DNA of 64,000 nucleotides from Thraustochytrium sp. TN22. Taxonomy: Eukaryota; Sar; Bigyra; Thraustochytrida; Thraustochytriidae. The notes under the pieces are model-generated. The model saw nothing but the letters and a program-made list of their open reading frames with translations, was not told the DNA's origin and searched no databases. This document shows positions 9,072-22,700 of the stretch, piece by piece. Position 1 is the stretch's first letter. Each line of letters begins with the position of its first letter. Both the position numbers and the translations under genes were made by a program. The DNA lies in assembly GCA_013306675.1 (NCBI GenBank), contig JABLUY010000050.1, positions 62,001 to 126,000 on the forward strand. The letters run 5' to 3'.

Positions 9072-9289
9072 AACCTTTTTTGTGTGATTTGTACCAATCT
9101 AGTTTTTATATACATTTGAAATGTTTCAGGACAATTTTGAAATTCAACAATCAAATTCAAATTTTTCAAAAACAAAATTGGAAACCTAAAATTCAAAATG
9201 TTTTATTCAGTTTTATTTTAGGATTAAATATTGTATTTTGATTTTTAAGGGGTTATTTAGTCTAAAATCAGTTGTAAAATTTTGGCAGC
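9072..9289. other. AT-rich core between inverted arms
   Basis: About 220 bp with GC content near one quarter, in a locus that is otherwise around two thirds GC. It is dominated by A and T runs and repeated AAATTC/TTCAAAT-like words. It is the sharpest compositional break in the window. It could be the body of a short element, a replication or matrix-attachment site, or foreign DNA; none of these is shown. Confidence 0.7.
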
Positions 9290-9515
9290 CAGAAACATTT
9301 CAACTTCAAGGTCAAGAACAGGGGCGAGGACACCATTGTCAACGATAATTTCACGAAGGAGCGCACCGTACCACGGTCTAGCACAGGCTTCATGAAAAAG
9401 GACGGACGTGGCCGGACCTAGGACCGCCTGGCCGTGCTGTGCGAAATGACCGACCTCAGCCGCGAAGGTGACGATCTCAGTGGCTGCCGCGCCCGGCTCC
9501 TTAGCCAGCGGCACA
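9290..9515 (+). repeat. Right arm of the diverged inverted repeat
   Basis: Counterpart of the left arm, in opposite orientation. On the plus strand, outward from the AT core, it reads KHFNFKVKNRGEDTIV near 9295-9345 and TDLSREGDDLSGCRARLL near 9446-9500. The middle parts of the two arms align poorly, so the copies are old. No protein family is recognised. Confidence 0.55.
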
Positions 9516-10702
9516 AGCCAGAGCCACCAACAGACTGAGTTGAGCCACGTCTGTTCTCTCTATCGTGCTAGTACACTCGCCGAGCAGATGGAGCGAGCTA
9601 GGGATGCCGCCGATGGCGAGCCCGAACCCGCCGGGCATCCAGTCTCACAGGTTCTGCGCCCCGTCCCACGCAAGCTACATGCAGATAAGCCGCCTCGACC
9701 ATCTCTTCTCTGCGCACGAGCCAGGCGTAGCGAAATGCGAGCCGCGCGCAGCAACATAAATAAGGCCGAGGATCCTTCATCTGTCTTCACACCATCTCAC
9801 CCAAGCCGAGCACGCACGGATCTCGCTGAGCGCTGAGCGCGAAGCGCACGGAGGGCACGGAGAGCGCGCGCAGCGAGACAACAAGTAGGGGAGCGCTGGT
9901 GTCGCGTGACCGCGAGTGAGGGTGTGGAGCACCCTAGGAGACTAGCTCACTCAGGTATGCCGACCGGCGATCTTGGGCAGGCCCCTTGTGACGGCAGCTC
10001 GCTCTTTTGTCTAGCCAAATACACGAGCTGACTTGTCGCATGCGTCGATACAATCCGAATCCAAGTCGTTCTGCATGGGTGTCTGTCTATCCACGCGCAC
10101 GAAGCAGCGCTCGCTCGATCAATCGCGAGTGCACAGTTCTTTTTTTCCGTCGTTGCAGTGCTGGACATTTGTGACTCCCGTGCAACTCATGTTGCGTGTC
10201 CGGCACAAGCTTCGCCGGCCGGGGGGGACAGGCAGCCGTCCCAAATCTTGTCAACAAAAAAGCAGCAGGTAGACTTTTGCTTCTCTTGAGCAGCAGGTAG
10301 GCTCTTGCTTTTTTCGGGCCTCAAGGACACGTCATGATGCTGGCTCGCCCACTGCAGCTGCGCGACAACGAAGGAACGGAAGAACACGAAGACCGGGGAA
10401 TGGCGCCAAATCAGCTGCATGCGCCGGGCGCCGCTGTTCCTGGCGCGTGGGCGGCCGAGGCGTCGTTCTTCCTGGTGCGTGGCCTGCCGAGGCGCTGCCC
10501 CTCTCAGGTGTCGCCATTGGGTACGACCCGGGTTGTGCCTGGGCGGCAGCGCCAACCAACATCTATCTATCTCAGCGGGAGCAAGTTAGTCGCAATGCAT
10601 GGCATGGCAAGGCATGAGTTCAAACACAACATTTTCACTTGGCGAGAAAGAATCACGGATAGTGAAAGAAGACACAGAAGAAAAGTATCGCCGCAGTCTC
10701 CG

Positions 10703-13700
10703 TCAGAACTCCTTGCGCGTGGGCTGCTCTTCCCGGAGGGTGCTTCGCGAGGTGCCATCGTTGGCGATCTGCGCCTCCTGCTTCTGGCGGCGAAGCTCCT
10801 CGCGCAGGCTGGCATTTTCCTCGGCGATGCGGTCGAGCTCGCGCTGGTTGCGGGCAAGCTCCTCACGTAGCGCAGGATCATCGGTTCGCGGATGATAGTC
10901 AGCATCAAATAGCGGGTTGGTGGAGAGGCTGAGGTCCTCGTCGAGGTCCTCAATCTGGTGGTCCGCCGGCTTGCGACGCTGCAGAAACTTGGTGTACGAG
11001 ATGAAGATAGTCGGGAAGACCTCCGAGAGGACCGAGATGACGTAGTAGATGATGGTGAGCACGATCAGCACAGTGAGGAAGGCTGAGAGCGTGTTGCGCT
11101 GCTCATGCAGGTTGGAGTCGTTCTCCATGGACTCCAGCATGATGCCGCCGAGGCAAATGAGAATGGCCGAGCCGAGGAGCGCCAGCTCCACCGAGTTGTA
11201 GTCGAAGAAGAACGCCGCGGCGCTGCGGCGACGCTGGTTGCGCCGCGCCATCTGCGTAAGTGTCTTGTCCGCGTCGTCGAAACTGAAAGGCGACCGCTTG
11301 TCCTTGGCGTGCGCGCGCTCTTCCATGGCGCGATGTACCTTGACGGCCTCCTGCACGCGGCGCTGCAGGATTGTGTACTTGTTGAACTTGGGGTCGTCCA
11401 GACCCTTGGTGGCCAGCTCGTCCAGCTCCTTGAGCACCGCGCTGCGCTCGCCGGTGCTCATGTACGGGCGATACAGCGAGGTGAGCACGAAGGACCCGAA
11501 GAGCGTGAGCAGCACCATGGCCAGCACGGCGCTCACGTTGGTGCGCAGCAGGAGGGCAAACATGGCAATCAGTGCCTTGCGCGCGATCACCAGCACCACC
11601 CAGGCCTGCCTGCTTGGCTTGAAGGAGACATAGAGTGTCGAGAAGGACTTGCGGAAGTCGTAGGTGCGCGGACCGGACTCGCGTGTCTCGCCGACGCCGT
11701 GCGCGCGCAGGTACTGGTCCTCCTCCACCACGTCGCGATGACGCCGGATCGACAGAAACACGAACAGAGGAAAACCCACCGTGTACGTCAGGAGGAAGAA
11801 GACGGCGAGAGGCACGAGTCGCTGCTGGACGCCGCCTTCTTCGCCACAGCGGCATAGTGAGCCACCGTCACAGCTCAGTGACGTGAAGCTCGTGTACGTG
11901 TACCCGTCCGACACCGGCAGCTCCGTGCAGTCGAAGATCTCCAGCGACTTGCGCGTCACCGCAATGTACAGCACGTAGCACACCACCAGGTAAATGGCCA
12001 CAAGCCGGCCCACGTGCGACGTCAGCCGCGTGCGCTTGCGCGTGCGCAGCAGCTTGTACAGACTATAGACGAGGTGCGTGATGATGAGGATGCCAAGGAC
12101 GACCAGCGGCATCGACTGCGACAGCCACCACTTGGTCTCGTACTCGAAGTTCGGCACGAGGCACTCGATGCCCACGATATCGATGTTGAGCGAGAGAAAG
12201 CTGAAGAAGCTCAGGAACCGCTCGAATGCGCTCGGCCAGGCGATGTTCACGGCACTGAAGATGGACAGCACCTGCGCGAAGTCGATGCCGATCGCGAGCA
12301 GCGCCAGGTTCAGGTTGCGCTTGTTGAAGTAGTAGCCAGCCAAAATGGCAAACAGCACCAGGAAGCCAAATGCGAGGCCAATCACCCACACGCTCGCCGG
12401 GCACTCCTCGCACTGGTTGTTGAGGCGGTAGTGCGTGTTGAGTGTGCAAAGCGCGCAGCGCTTGGGCATGCTGCACTCGCAGGTGCCGGTCGGGATATCG
12501 CCCGACACCGCGCCGTCGAAGGACACCACGCACACGGCACAGTCCTCTGGCGACCCGGAGGCGCACTCGGAAGACGGATCCGGGTTGCAGTCGCTGTGCA
12601 CGCCCTTGTACGCGCCGGTGAACGGGTCCTTGTACACGCCGCACGAGTTGTTGTAGCCCTCCGCGCCGCGCACTGCGTTGCACCTGTCGTACGCGTACCG
12701 GTAGCCCTCGCTGCACTCGTTGGCGCCAGTGCAGGCGTCCGCCGGCTGGCACGCCACGTAGTCCGAGCAGGTCGAATCGATCACCACCGACGGGTACTCT
12801 TCGAGCGTGGCCGTGTCCCAGCGCACCGCCGGACAGCGCGTCTGTGCACGCTCCGTCACGGTCTCGCCATCGTCCTCCCAAATGTCCACATCGAGACGGT
12901 AGTAGCCAACCGCCGAGTACGGGTCTTCGAAGGAGTTGTCACCTGCCTCACACACGGAGCCATCAGGGCACGTCGCGCAAAGCTGGTACATGCCGCCGTA
13001 CTGGCCCAGGATGTTGCCGGACCGCTCAGACACCGACTGGCAGCGCGTCACGAAGCGCGAGCTCACCACAGAGTGGAAGGTGTCGATCGTAGCCTGATCC
13101 GCTTCGGAGAGGCTCGAGGTCTCCGAGGCGAGCCGCACGCGGTCCGCCTCCAGCAGGAGCGCCGCGTCGTCCGGGCTCGCCGCCACGAGCGTGCCCTGGT
13201 TGCCCACGCACACAAAGAGGCTGCGCGCGCCCACCGAGTCCGTGTCTGGCACGCACGAGAGGAACGGCAGGCCGGTCGTCAGGTCCTCGTCCGGGCTGCG
13301 CCAGCGCGAGTCCGGGCAGAGCCGACCGTCCACGTAGATGGTGGCGTTCGTGAGGGCGCCGCCGAAGTTGTCGCCGCGAAAGGTCACGGTTTCATCGCCG
13401 ACCGCGTCAGCGAACTCGTACGAGTCGCCCGTCAGCGTGCCGGGTGTGGCGCGCGTCAGCGTCGGTGTCATGTAGTTGAAGCGGATGTACGGGTCCGTCG
13501 AGTTCGCGGTCGTCACCTCTGCGTACGTCTCCTGGTTGCCCACCACGAGCAGAATGCGCAGGTTCAGGCCGGAACCGGGCGGGATCTGGAAGGTCACCTG
13601 CGTGTGATCGTGGATGCAGCCATCGTCCGTCGAGCACACTTCGTTGTGGTCTCCGGCCGACGAGGTCGTCGCTCCTGCGAAGCGAGTGCCCGTGTCGTCG

Positions 13701-16700
13701 TCCACAAAGTAGACCAGGAGCTCCCTGGAGTTGGTTACGTTCGTCAGAATCTGCGTCGAAAAGTTGTCGCCGTAAAGCGTCATGAGCGCCTTGAGGTCGC
13801 ACTGGCGGTACACATCCGCGGCCGACCCGGTCTCGAGAATGGCCGCGGCACGCCTCTCCTGATAGTCCTCGTACGGCTCGTAGTCGTAGCAGCCGGACGT
13901 CGGCCCCGTCGGGGTGTCGTCCAGCGAGCGCTCGTCCGTGGCGCGATACGACGGACCCCAGCGCGGGAACTGGAACGCGGTCTGGTTCGCGAAGGCCTCC
14001 TCTGTGTCCACCGGCACGGAAAAGTACAGCTCCGTCAGGTCGTTCACCAGGTAGACACCGTAGGCCCTGCCGGTCACGAGCATGGCGCGGTTCGCCGCGA
14101 GCGACTCGCACGCGCACTCCTCCGTGGCCCCGGCGCTCCAGAACGAGCCGTCGCCGCAGCAGCTCGAGTTCGTCAAAAAGCCGACACCGTCCAGGCTCTG
14201 CGGCGTCATGAGTACGCGCTCCACGATGATGGTGTACGGCGTCGCGCAGCCAGTGTCCTCGCGCTCCAGACTCGCCGCCTTGGAGATGCCGCCGGTTGAC
14301 TCGATCACGACCACCACCTCGCCCTCGCAGTACTCGTTGTTGTAGACGTCCACGGTGCGCAGAAAGACGCCGTTGTCGTAGAGCGTGTTGACGCGGGTCA
14401 CCCACGAGTAGCCGCGGAAGCGCGACGAGACCTCGCACACCTGCGTGGAGGGCGCCAGCAGCGTCACTTCGGCCAGCTGGCGGCCGCCGTCCACAAAGGT
14501 GCGCATCGCCAGGCTCTCGCCAGCGAGCAGGAGGCGGCGTGACTGTAGCGCGGTGCCCTCGACGTACGCGTCCGGCAAGAAGTCAACCGCCACGGAGCCG
14601 GTTGCGCCCGCCGACACGTCGATGGTCTCGTCCGGGTCGTCCGGGTTCATGATGGTCACGCCAGACACGGAAGGCGCGTTGTACGAGAAGAGTTGCGTGG
14701 ACTCGCCCTGCTGGTCCGCCACAATGACGACCACCTGCAGATTCTTGCCACGGTACGGCGGGATCTCAAAGGTGATGTGCGTGTGGTTGTACTCGAACTG
14801 AGAGTAGGTGGTCGTCACGTCGTCGCCGCGGGCCACGACCAGGAAGTCCACCGACCCGTCCGTCGACACGAAGCGCACCTGCAGGTCATCGACACCAAAG
14901 TTGTTGCCAGAGATCTCCATGAGGATGGCGCTGCCGTCGCGCAGGCCAGACGTAGGCGCCGTGAGCGGGGTGAAGGAGTCGATCACGGGCGGCAAGTAGC
15001 CAAACATGGACGCCGAGGTCGTCGACTGTCCGCGCACCGTGACGCCAATGGCCAGGTCGGTGCCCTGGCCTTCCGGGACGACGCAGAGGATCTCCTCGTG
15101 CGTGTTGTTGACCAGCGTGCAGGCCAGGCCGCCCAGCGTGATGGTAGGCGCGATGGTCGTGCAGGACTCCTGCTGGATGTTAAGGCAGCCCAGCACGAAG
15201 GGGCGTCCAAAGTTGGAGCCCGAGATCGTAATGAGGTCACCGCCCTGGGTCTGCGCCGCTTCCAGCTCGCCGCCGTTAAAGGTGATGCCCGAAATGATGG
15301 GCGCCTCGTACGAGACGGTGAAGTCAGGGCCAGTGGCATCGGTGCGCGAGTTCTGGTCGTCCGCGACAACGAGAACCTCCAAGTTGGTGCCCTCGCCGGG
15401 AGGCATGTCACAGAGCAGCTCGGTGTGCGACCACGGCTCACACGTGAGCACACCGACAAGTGCCGGGTTGGTCTCAAAGTCGAAGTTGCCCACCGTGAGC
15501 GAGCGCCACTGGTACAGGTAGGCCGTGCCGGCGGTGCCAAAGTTGGAGCCTACGATACGCAACTGACGACCGCCCGCGGTCGGCAGAGTCGACGTGGCAC
15601 CTACGATGGAGACGCCGGTGATGGACGGCGCAGCATAGTGCAGGAACTCGTAGAGGGCGCCCGCGGTGGTCTTCGAGCCGGAACCTGACTCCACGATGAT
15701 CTCGTTGGAGCTGCCCTGGCCGCTCGGCACGAGGAAGCGGGTACGGAAGCACTCGCCGTCAGACCCGAGAGAGGCGGCTCCTGTGCTGGCGCAGTCCACC
15801 TGCTCATGCTCCGTCACGGTGGCCGTGCTTGCGCCGACGTAGACTGTTGGCGTTGCCTCACCATAGTTGAGGCCATAGAGATCAATCCACTCGGCGCCTG
15901 CGGCAATCTCCGTCGGGTAAAGCGTAGTCGCAACGGGCGTGCCCCTGGATGTGATGGCGGCGTAGGTAAATGGGCCGGTCGTAGAGATTTCAAGGATGTT
16001 GGACGTCACACTGCCGCACTTGACCTGGACCGTCGCACCGTCCACAGAAGTGCCCAGCTCGATGATCGTGTGTGAGTGCGAGGTCTGCGTCGCGACGTTG
16101 CCGTTCACAAGCACCGAGCAGCATGAGGAGCTACGGCAGAAGTTGCGCCCGCGCACGACCACGCGCAGCGTCTCGGCGGTGCCAACAGAAGTCTCCGCGT
16201 ACACAGACGTGATGTACGGGTCTCCATACACAAAGTCCACCGGGGTACTGGACGTTGTGTAGGTCGTGCTGAAGAGGCGCGTGGAGACACTGGCAATGAC
16301 GGTCGGCGTGCGGTCCGTGGTGGTCAGCTCAGGGACGTAGAAGCTGATGGCACGTTGGCCGCGCGCCGTCTGCGCGCAGTACGCCTCCAGGTCACTGATG
16401 GGCTGCTGGGCGCTCACCGCGTCGTCGTACACAAAGGCGTACGAGACCGTCGAGCTGCCAAAGAGGACCTGCACGGTGGACTGGTCGTCGCACACCGGCA
16501 GGCCGTCCAAGCTGAGCCGCATCAGATAGCCGCCCCCGGTGGTGTCCTCCGAGACCGACGAGCTCACGAGCGCGAGCGGCGTGTACGAGGACAGGACGGA
16601 GCTCAGCTTCGAAACCTGGCCCTTCACAGTGACAGTCCAATACATGTTCTGGCCGACGCCCGGCGGCGTTTCGCACTCCAGCTGCGTGTGGCTGCGAATG

Positions 16701-19700
16701 ACGCAGTCCGGCTGGTACGCCTCGGTGTTGGCAAGCGGACCGTAGGTGACGGACTCCAGGTACGCCTGGCGACCGCTCGGGCCGAAGTTGTAGCCAGTAA
16801 TCGTCACGGTCTCGCCTCCGTCCACGTCGAGCAGGGTGCCGTCCAGCGTGCTGATGACCGGGTCGCCGTAGCTCGTGGTCTCGGCCTTGGACTCCTGATC
16901 GTCCACGTAGACGGTCCAGGTCAGCTCGTCGCCGGCGCCTTCCACCGTGTAGCACTCGATGACCTCGTTGACAAGGATGACCTGGCACTCGATGCCGGCC
17001 GTGCCGCCGAACTCGTCCGGGTCGTCCTCCGGGCCGTAGAAGGCAATGACCGCGGCTCCGTCCACCGGACCGAAGTTGGAGCCGCGGATCTGCACGACCT
17101 GGTTGCCCGAGGTGAGCGCATCCTCGGAGCCAAGGCCGTCGTAGCCGCCCACAGTCGGGACCGCGTATGAGGTGGTGGTGCCGGAGGGCGGCTGAATGCC
17201 GGTGTGGCCGCCAAAGTTGAAGGTCCACGTGTGGCCAGCACCCGTGCCGGGCGTGGTGATGCAAACCATGCGCGAGTCCGTGACAATGACGCAGCCAGGG
17301 CTGTAGGCGATGACGGACCCGTCCGAGGCGCGCAGAGAGCCGCGCGAGTACGAGGCCGACATGAGCGCGCACGCGACGCTGGAGTCGTCATTCGTGGAGG
17401 TGCTGCCGCAGGCAGGGCCGAAGCCGGAGCCCGTGACCACAACCTGCTGACCGCCCACGGCAGACGCGTCCTCGACGCCCTCGCCCGAGAAGGCCGTGAC
17501 GACTGGCGCATCGTACTGGATGGTGAAGTCGGCACCTGTATTCTGCTGGCCACCGATCACTAGCACGACAACAAGCCCCTTGCCGAGGCCCGGATCGATG
17601 CCAGAGCATGAAATCTCCTCGAAGGCTGTGGTGACCACGCATTCCAGCAGATCATAGGTGGCGGTCGCCGACCCAAAGGTGAGAAGCGCGTACGCCTCGT
17701 CAGGCTCCGAGTCGAGGTCCCCAAATTGAGTGCCCGTGATCACGAGCGCCGCATCGCCGTCCGACGGGAACGACGTGCGGCTCAGCGCAGTGATGGACGG
17801 CGGCGCGAAGCTGCCGGAGGAGAAGGACTCGCTCTGCGTGCCGGCGATCTCGACCGTCCAGCGCAGGTCAGAGCCAACGCCAGAGAGACTCGTGCACGCG
17901 ATGTTGCCGCCGGCCGTCATGGCGCAGTCCGTCGGGGTCGAGCACACGCCGGTGTCCGCGCAGTACTGCACCGAGGTGTCGGAGGTGGACATGAAGCCGC
18001 CAGCCGCCGCAAAGTCCACCGCCGTGCCGAAGCAGGTACCGACGATCTCAAAGGCCTGCCCGCCGCGCGTTGGAAGCGCCGTCACGTTGAGCACGCTCGT
18101 CACCGCAGGAGCGGAGTACGCGAGGCTGGGCGTCGCAAAGGCGGCCGAGGTGTCGCCGTCGATTAGCGTGTTGGGCACCGTGACGCCCACGGTCCACGTG
18201 AAGCCGGCGCCGATGCCGCTGGGTGCCTCGCAGGTGATCACCGTGTTGTCGCCATCCGCGCGCTGCGCGTTCGCGCACGTGTAGGTGGTGAGTGTGCGCG
18301 TGTTGGTGTACGACACGACAAAGCTAGCCGTCGTGGAAGCGTCCTGGGTGACGAGGCCGAAGGCACGGCCCGTGATGGTCACCGTGGAGCCGCCCGAGCA
18401 GCTCATGGAGCCGTCCGCGACGGTCACGCCGGTGATGCTCACGTCGTTGATGTTGGTGACCACAATCGTGACATCGGCTTGGTCGGATAAGCCCTCGTCG
18501 TCCTCGGCGCTGATGGTGAGCGTGTACTCTTGCTGGGCCTCGTAGTTGAGCTGGAAGCTGTTGCCGGCCTTGAGAACGCCGTTCTCAATGACAAAGTCGC
18601 TGGAGCCACCAACGATGGTGTAGATCAGGTTCGCCGGCTCGTCGCCCTCGTCCGGGTCATTGACGATGGTGCGCATGTTGAAAAGAATGGTGCCAGCGCT
18701 GCTAGCGCTCTCGGCGAGAGTGACGGTCAGATTGCCATCGAAGTCGGGCGGCTCGTTCACGTTGGTGAGCTGGATGCTAATTGTGTTGCTGGCGGCCAAG
18801 CCAGGCCCATCTGTGGCACTCACCACGAGCGTGTAGCTGTTGACGTCGCCCTCGTAGTCGAGCGCCCCGGTCGCGGTGATGGCGCCCGAAGAGCTGTCCA
18901 CGGCGAACGGACACGGGCTCGTACTGCACGACTCGAGCGCGAACGTGAGCGTGTTCCACGAAGAGTCACTCGCATAGGTGTCCGGGTCCGAGACGTAGCC
19001 CGCGGAGACGAGGTCGCCAACCACTTCGGTACCCGAGACGGAGTTCTCCGGCACCGTAAAGGTAGGCACGGCGGCCCACTCGGGCGCCTCGTTGACATCT
19101 CCGATTGGAATGGTGATGGTAGCCACGTCCCTGGCGCCGGCGCCGTCGGTGACCTGTACGATGAGCTGGTACTGGTGCGTGGAGGAGTCCTCGTAGCTGA
19201 TGACGCTACTCCCCAGCGTGATCTTGCCGGTTGTAGCGTCGAGATCAAAGAACGGGTTCGAGGATGTCGTGAAGGTGAGCGTATCGCCGGTGTCGTCGTC
19301 GCTCGCGATGGCGTCCATGTTCACCAGAATAACGTACTCCTCGCCGTCCGCGACCACGGTATCCTCCGGAACAGGGTCAGTAGTGAAGTCCGTGATCGTT
19401 GGCGCCGTGTTCTGGTCCACGACGGTGATGGTCATGTCACAGGAGGTCGAAGCGCTGAGGGAGTCTGAGACCGTGATTGGGACGGTATACACAGTCGATG
19501 TGGCACCAAGACTGGCTGCGCCCGTCGCCGCGGTGTACACTACGGTGCGAGTGCCTGAGTCGTACGAGAAGAAGGTCTCGGGAGAATCGATGGAGTAGGT
19601 CCAGGCCAGGTTGTAGGCCGTGGCGCCATTCTCTGCGTCCTCATCCTCGGTGAGGCTGTCCAACACGTTGGCCTTGGTGATGGTCTGGTCCTCACCGCGG

Positions 19701-22700
19701 CGGTTGTAAACCACCTGGAAGGCCAATTCGGAGCAGTCCGTGAAGGCAGGAGGGTCGTTCTGGTCCACGATGGTGACAACAACGGTCGCGGTCGCCGTCT
19801 CCACGTAGGGGTCCGTCGAAACGCCGTTGATGGAAGAAATTGGATCCTCAGCGCCGTAGTCGCAGCGGTAGAAGTCATCGAGGCCGATCGTCGAGGCAAG
19901 CTTGGTGTCGGTGTCGTAGCAGGTCTCGGCGCAGCGCCCGGCCAGGCAGTAGGCGCCGGCCGAACCGCACGAGTTCGAGACTGACGTCTCACAGTATTGG
20001 CCAATGCGCGAGGAAGGGCCCTCGTCGGCGACCTGCACGTTGAGTGTCCAGTCCTTGGAGGCAAGCTCGTAGTTGAGCGTGACGCCGCTGCGCTTCTGCA
20101 CCACAAAACCCGAGCTGCCGGCGACAATCTCAAAATAAGTGGCACCGTTGCCGCCGAGAAGGGTGTACGTGAGCGTGTCGGCCGTGTCGGAGTCGTCCGC
20201 GACGATGGGGTCCGTCGCGACAAAGTCCTCGTTCTCGTTTGCAGAGAGACTGTAGGGCGAGCTCGGAAACGAGGGTGCGTTGTTGGTGTCGAGGATCTCC
20301 ACCGAGAAGGTGTGAATGGCCTCGCCACGCGGGTTGGCGCCGTTATCTTGCACGCGCACGGCCAGGTCGATGGAGCCGCTCACACCCACAAGCGAGGACG
20401 CAACCTTGACCACACCCTTGCCGTCCTCCGAGGTGCTGACCGAGAAGTAGGCGTTGGTGCCGGAGTTCGAAAAGGTAAGGTTCTGCGTGGGGGCGGTCGC
20501 GCCCAGCAGCACGGTATCGGAGTTGTCCGGGTCGGTTGCCTCGATCGTCAGCGGGAGCGCCGCGCCGATGGGCCACGACTCCGTCACGCTGAGCGCCAAG
20601 CCAGTGTCCGAGAACGCGGGCGCTTCGTTCACGTCGACAACGTAGACCGTGACCGAGGCCGTGGTGCTCGCTGGCGTGTCCGTGCCGCCGACGCCGTACG
20701 AGGTGGCCACCACGTCGACGCGGTAGCCGCGGCCCGTGCCGCTGGAGAGCGCGGCCGTCTGGTCTTCGAAGTCGAGCTCCTGGAGGGTGTAGATCACACC
20801 CGTGTCAGCGTCGATGTCAAACTTGTCCGTGTTGTCTCCCGAAAGGGCGAAGGTGATGACGTCGGAGCTGCCGTCCTCGTCTGTGACGGTGACGGCACCA
20901 GGGTCGCTGGCCAACGTGCAGGAAGCGGCCTGCATGGTGCAGACGGCGGCGTCATCCGCGTTCTCGAGCACGTAAAAGGACGTGGTGCTGGACGCAAAGC
21001 TGGGCGGGTCGTTGGCGTCAAGCACCTGTACCGTGATGGTGCCCTGCGCGAAGCCGCCACGGCCGTCTTGAACCTCAATCTCCAGGTAGTAACGCTTCTT
21101 GGAGGTCTCGTAGTTGATGCTGTCGGCGCCCTCGCGCGTGGTGAGCAGCGTGTTGTCGACGATCTTGAAGGCGTCGCCGTCGTTGGTGACAATCTGAAAG
21201 GTGAGCTCGTCGCCGTCCTCGTCCGTGGCGAGGCTCGTGAGCGCCGTGCCGGTGACCTCGGTGTCCTCCGACTCGTTCTCGTAGATGTAGAGCGGGTGCA
21301 GGGAGGAGTCGTAAACCCAGACCGGGTCGTCGTTGACATCGAGGACAAAGATGACGAGGGTGGCGTTCACGCTGAGCGTTTCAAAGCGGCCTCCATTGCC
21401 GTCGTCCTCGATCTGGATGATGTACTCGTACTGGCGCTGGCCAACGTAGCTGATGCTGTCGCTGGCGCGCGCTGACACGAGGCCGGTGCACGGATCGATC
21501 TTGAAGGGGCGATTGGAGGGGTCTGCGTCGTAGCCGTCGTCGCCAGACACGATGCTGTACTGCAGCACGGAGCCATCGTCCTCGTCGCCGGCAGTGAGCT
21601 CGGCCGTGGCGGAGCCGGACTCGGAGATGGGACAGCCCTCGGCGTAGCCCTCAGAGCCGCAGACATCGACCGGGACGTTCCTGGCAACGCGCTCCTCGAT
21701 CTGGCGATAGAAGATGGTGGTCTCCGTCGTGAGGCCGTCGCCAGCGTCGTAGGACTCGAAGTACGGCAGATCGTTGGCGTCAAGCACCTCGACCTCGACG
21801 TCACACTGGATACTGCTAATTTCGCTGCCCCCACTGGCGTACACGCGCGCGATGACGGGAACCGTGTAGCGAATGTCGAGCTCGGGCAGACAGGCCTCGT
21901 ACTGCAGGTCGTCGCGCGTGAGCGAGAGCTCGCCGGAGGCGCTGTCAACGGCGAAGATGCCGAGGTTTTTGGCCGCCGTCGTGGGCTCGCAGGCCGTGAC
22001 ATCCGAATCAAAGAAGGTGACGGTGCCGATCTCGTAGGAATACGTGTAGGAGCCTGATCCATCGTTGACAACGGCCGTGTAGGTCTGGAGCACGGTGCCC
22101 AGCGCGGACATTTCTGAGACCTCGAGGCTGTCGGTGCCGGTGGTAGCGCAGGTAGTAGCATCACTCCAGGCGAGAATTTGCGTGCGCGTACCCTTCTCGC
22201 AGACTTCGTCGACCGCGCAAGCAACCTGATCCTCGCGGTTGTACAGAGCCTGCTCGGTGTCTGGGATGGTGTAGTAGTTGTCGAGGACGACGCTAGGCTT
22301 GGCGGAGCCGGCCGGGCAGTAGACCTCCGCCGGTTCTGTTGGCGTGGTGGTCCAGGAGAATGCGTCGATATAGGTCTGCTCCCAGCAGTTCACCGACTGT
22401 GGACTCGTGTTGACCTCGCCGGTGGGGCAAATGTAGCCGGCGTCGCACGTGAGGCAGGCGCTGCTGGTCGTCGCGCCGGCAGCTGTGCCGTACGTGCCAC
22501 CGGGGCAGTAGCTACGCACGCCCGAGGTGCAGTAGTAGCCCGCCTCGCACTGGGTTTGACCCGTGCGGCGCGTGCTGGGCTCGCCCGTGGTGTAGTATCC
22601 GGCCGAGGCGCTGGTGGCCGTGACGGAGCCCTCCGGGCAGTAGACACTTGAGCCACCGCAGTCGGCCGCCTCGTTCGTGACCTCGGTGCCGTCCCACTTG

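Larger units (their letters stand above)
8195..10702. other. Long intergenic region between convergent genes
   Basis: These 2.5 kb lie between the 3' ends of SEC6 and the first giant receptor, an unusually long convergent gap for such a compact locus. I see no intact gene, tRNA or snRNA. It holds an AT-rich core with inverted flanking arms (listed separately). The rest is mixed-composition sequence with a few short frames that lack convincing protein character. Confidence 0.5.

Noticed and set aside
9072-9289. AT-rich core as an snRNA or tRNA gene
   Set aside because: No tRNA A/B box pair and no U6-like or Sm-site context could be found.
9257-9514. 85-codon minus-strand frame in the right inverted arm (TEIVTFAAEVGHFAQHGQAV), which vaguely recalls a HAMP-linker segment
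   Set aside because: Between the two arms the substitution pattern supports coding on the other strand, and the resemblance is too short to support a HAMP call.
12014-14299. 761-codon plus-strand open frame inside receptor paralogue A, with an equal-length partner at 27448-29733 in paralogue B
   Set aside because: Exactly antisense to the receptor coding frame in both copies; rich in Arg/Val/His/Ala as expected from the reverse of a GC3-biased gene, with no domains. Conservation follows from the sense strand.
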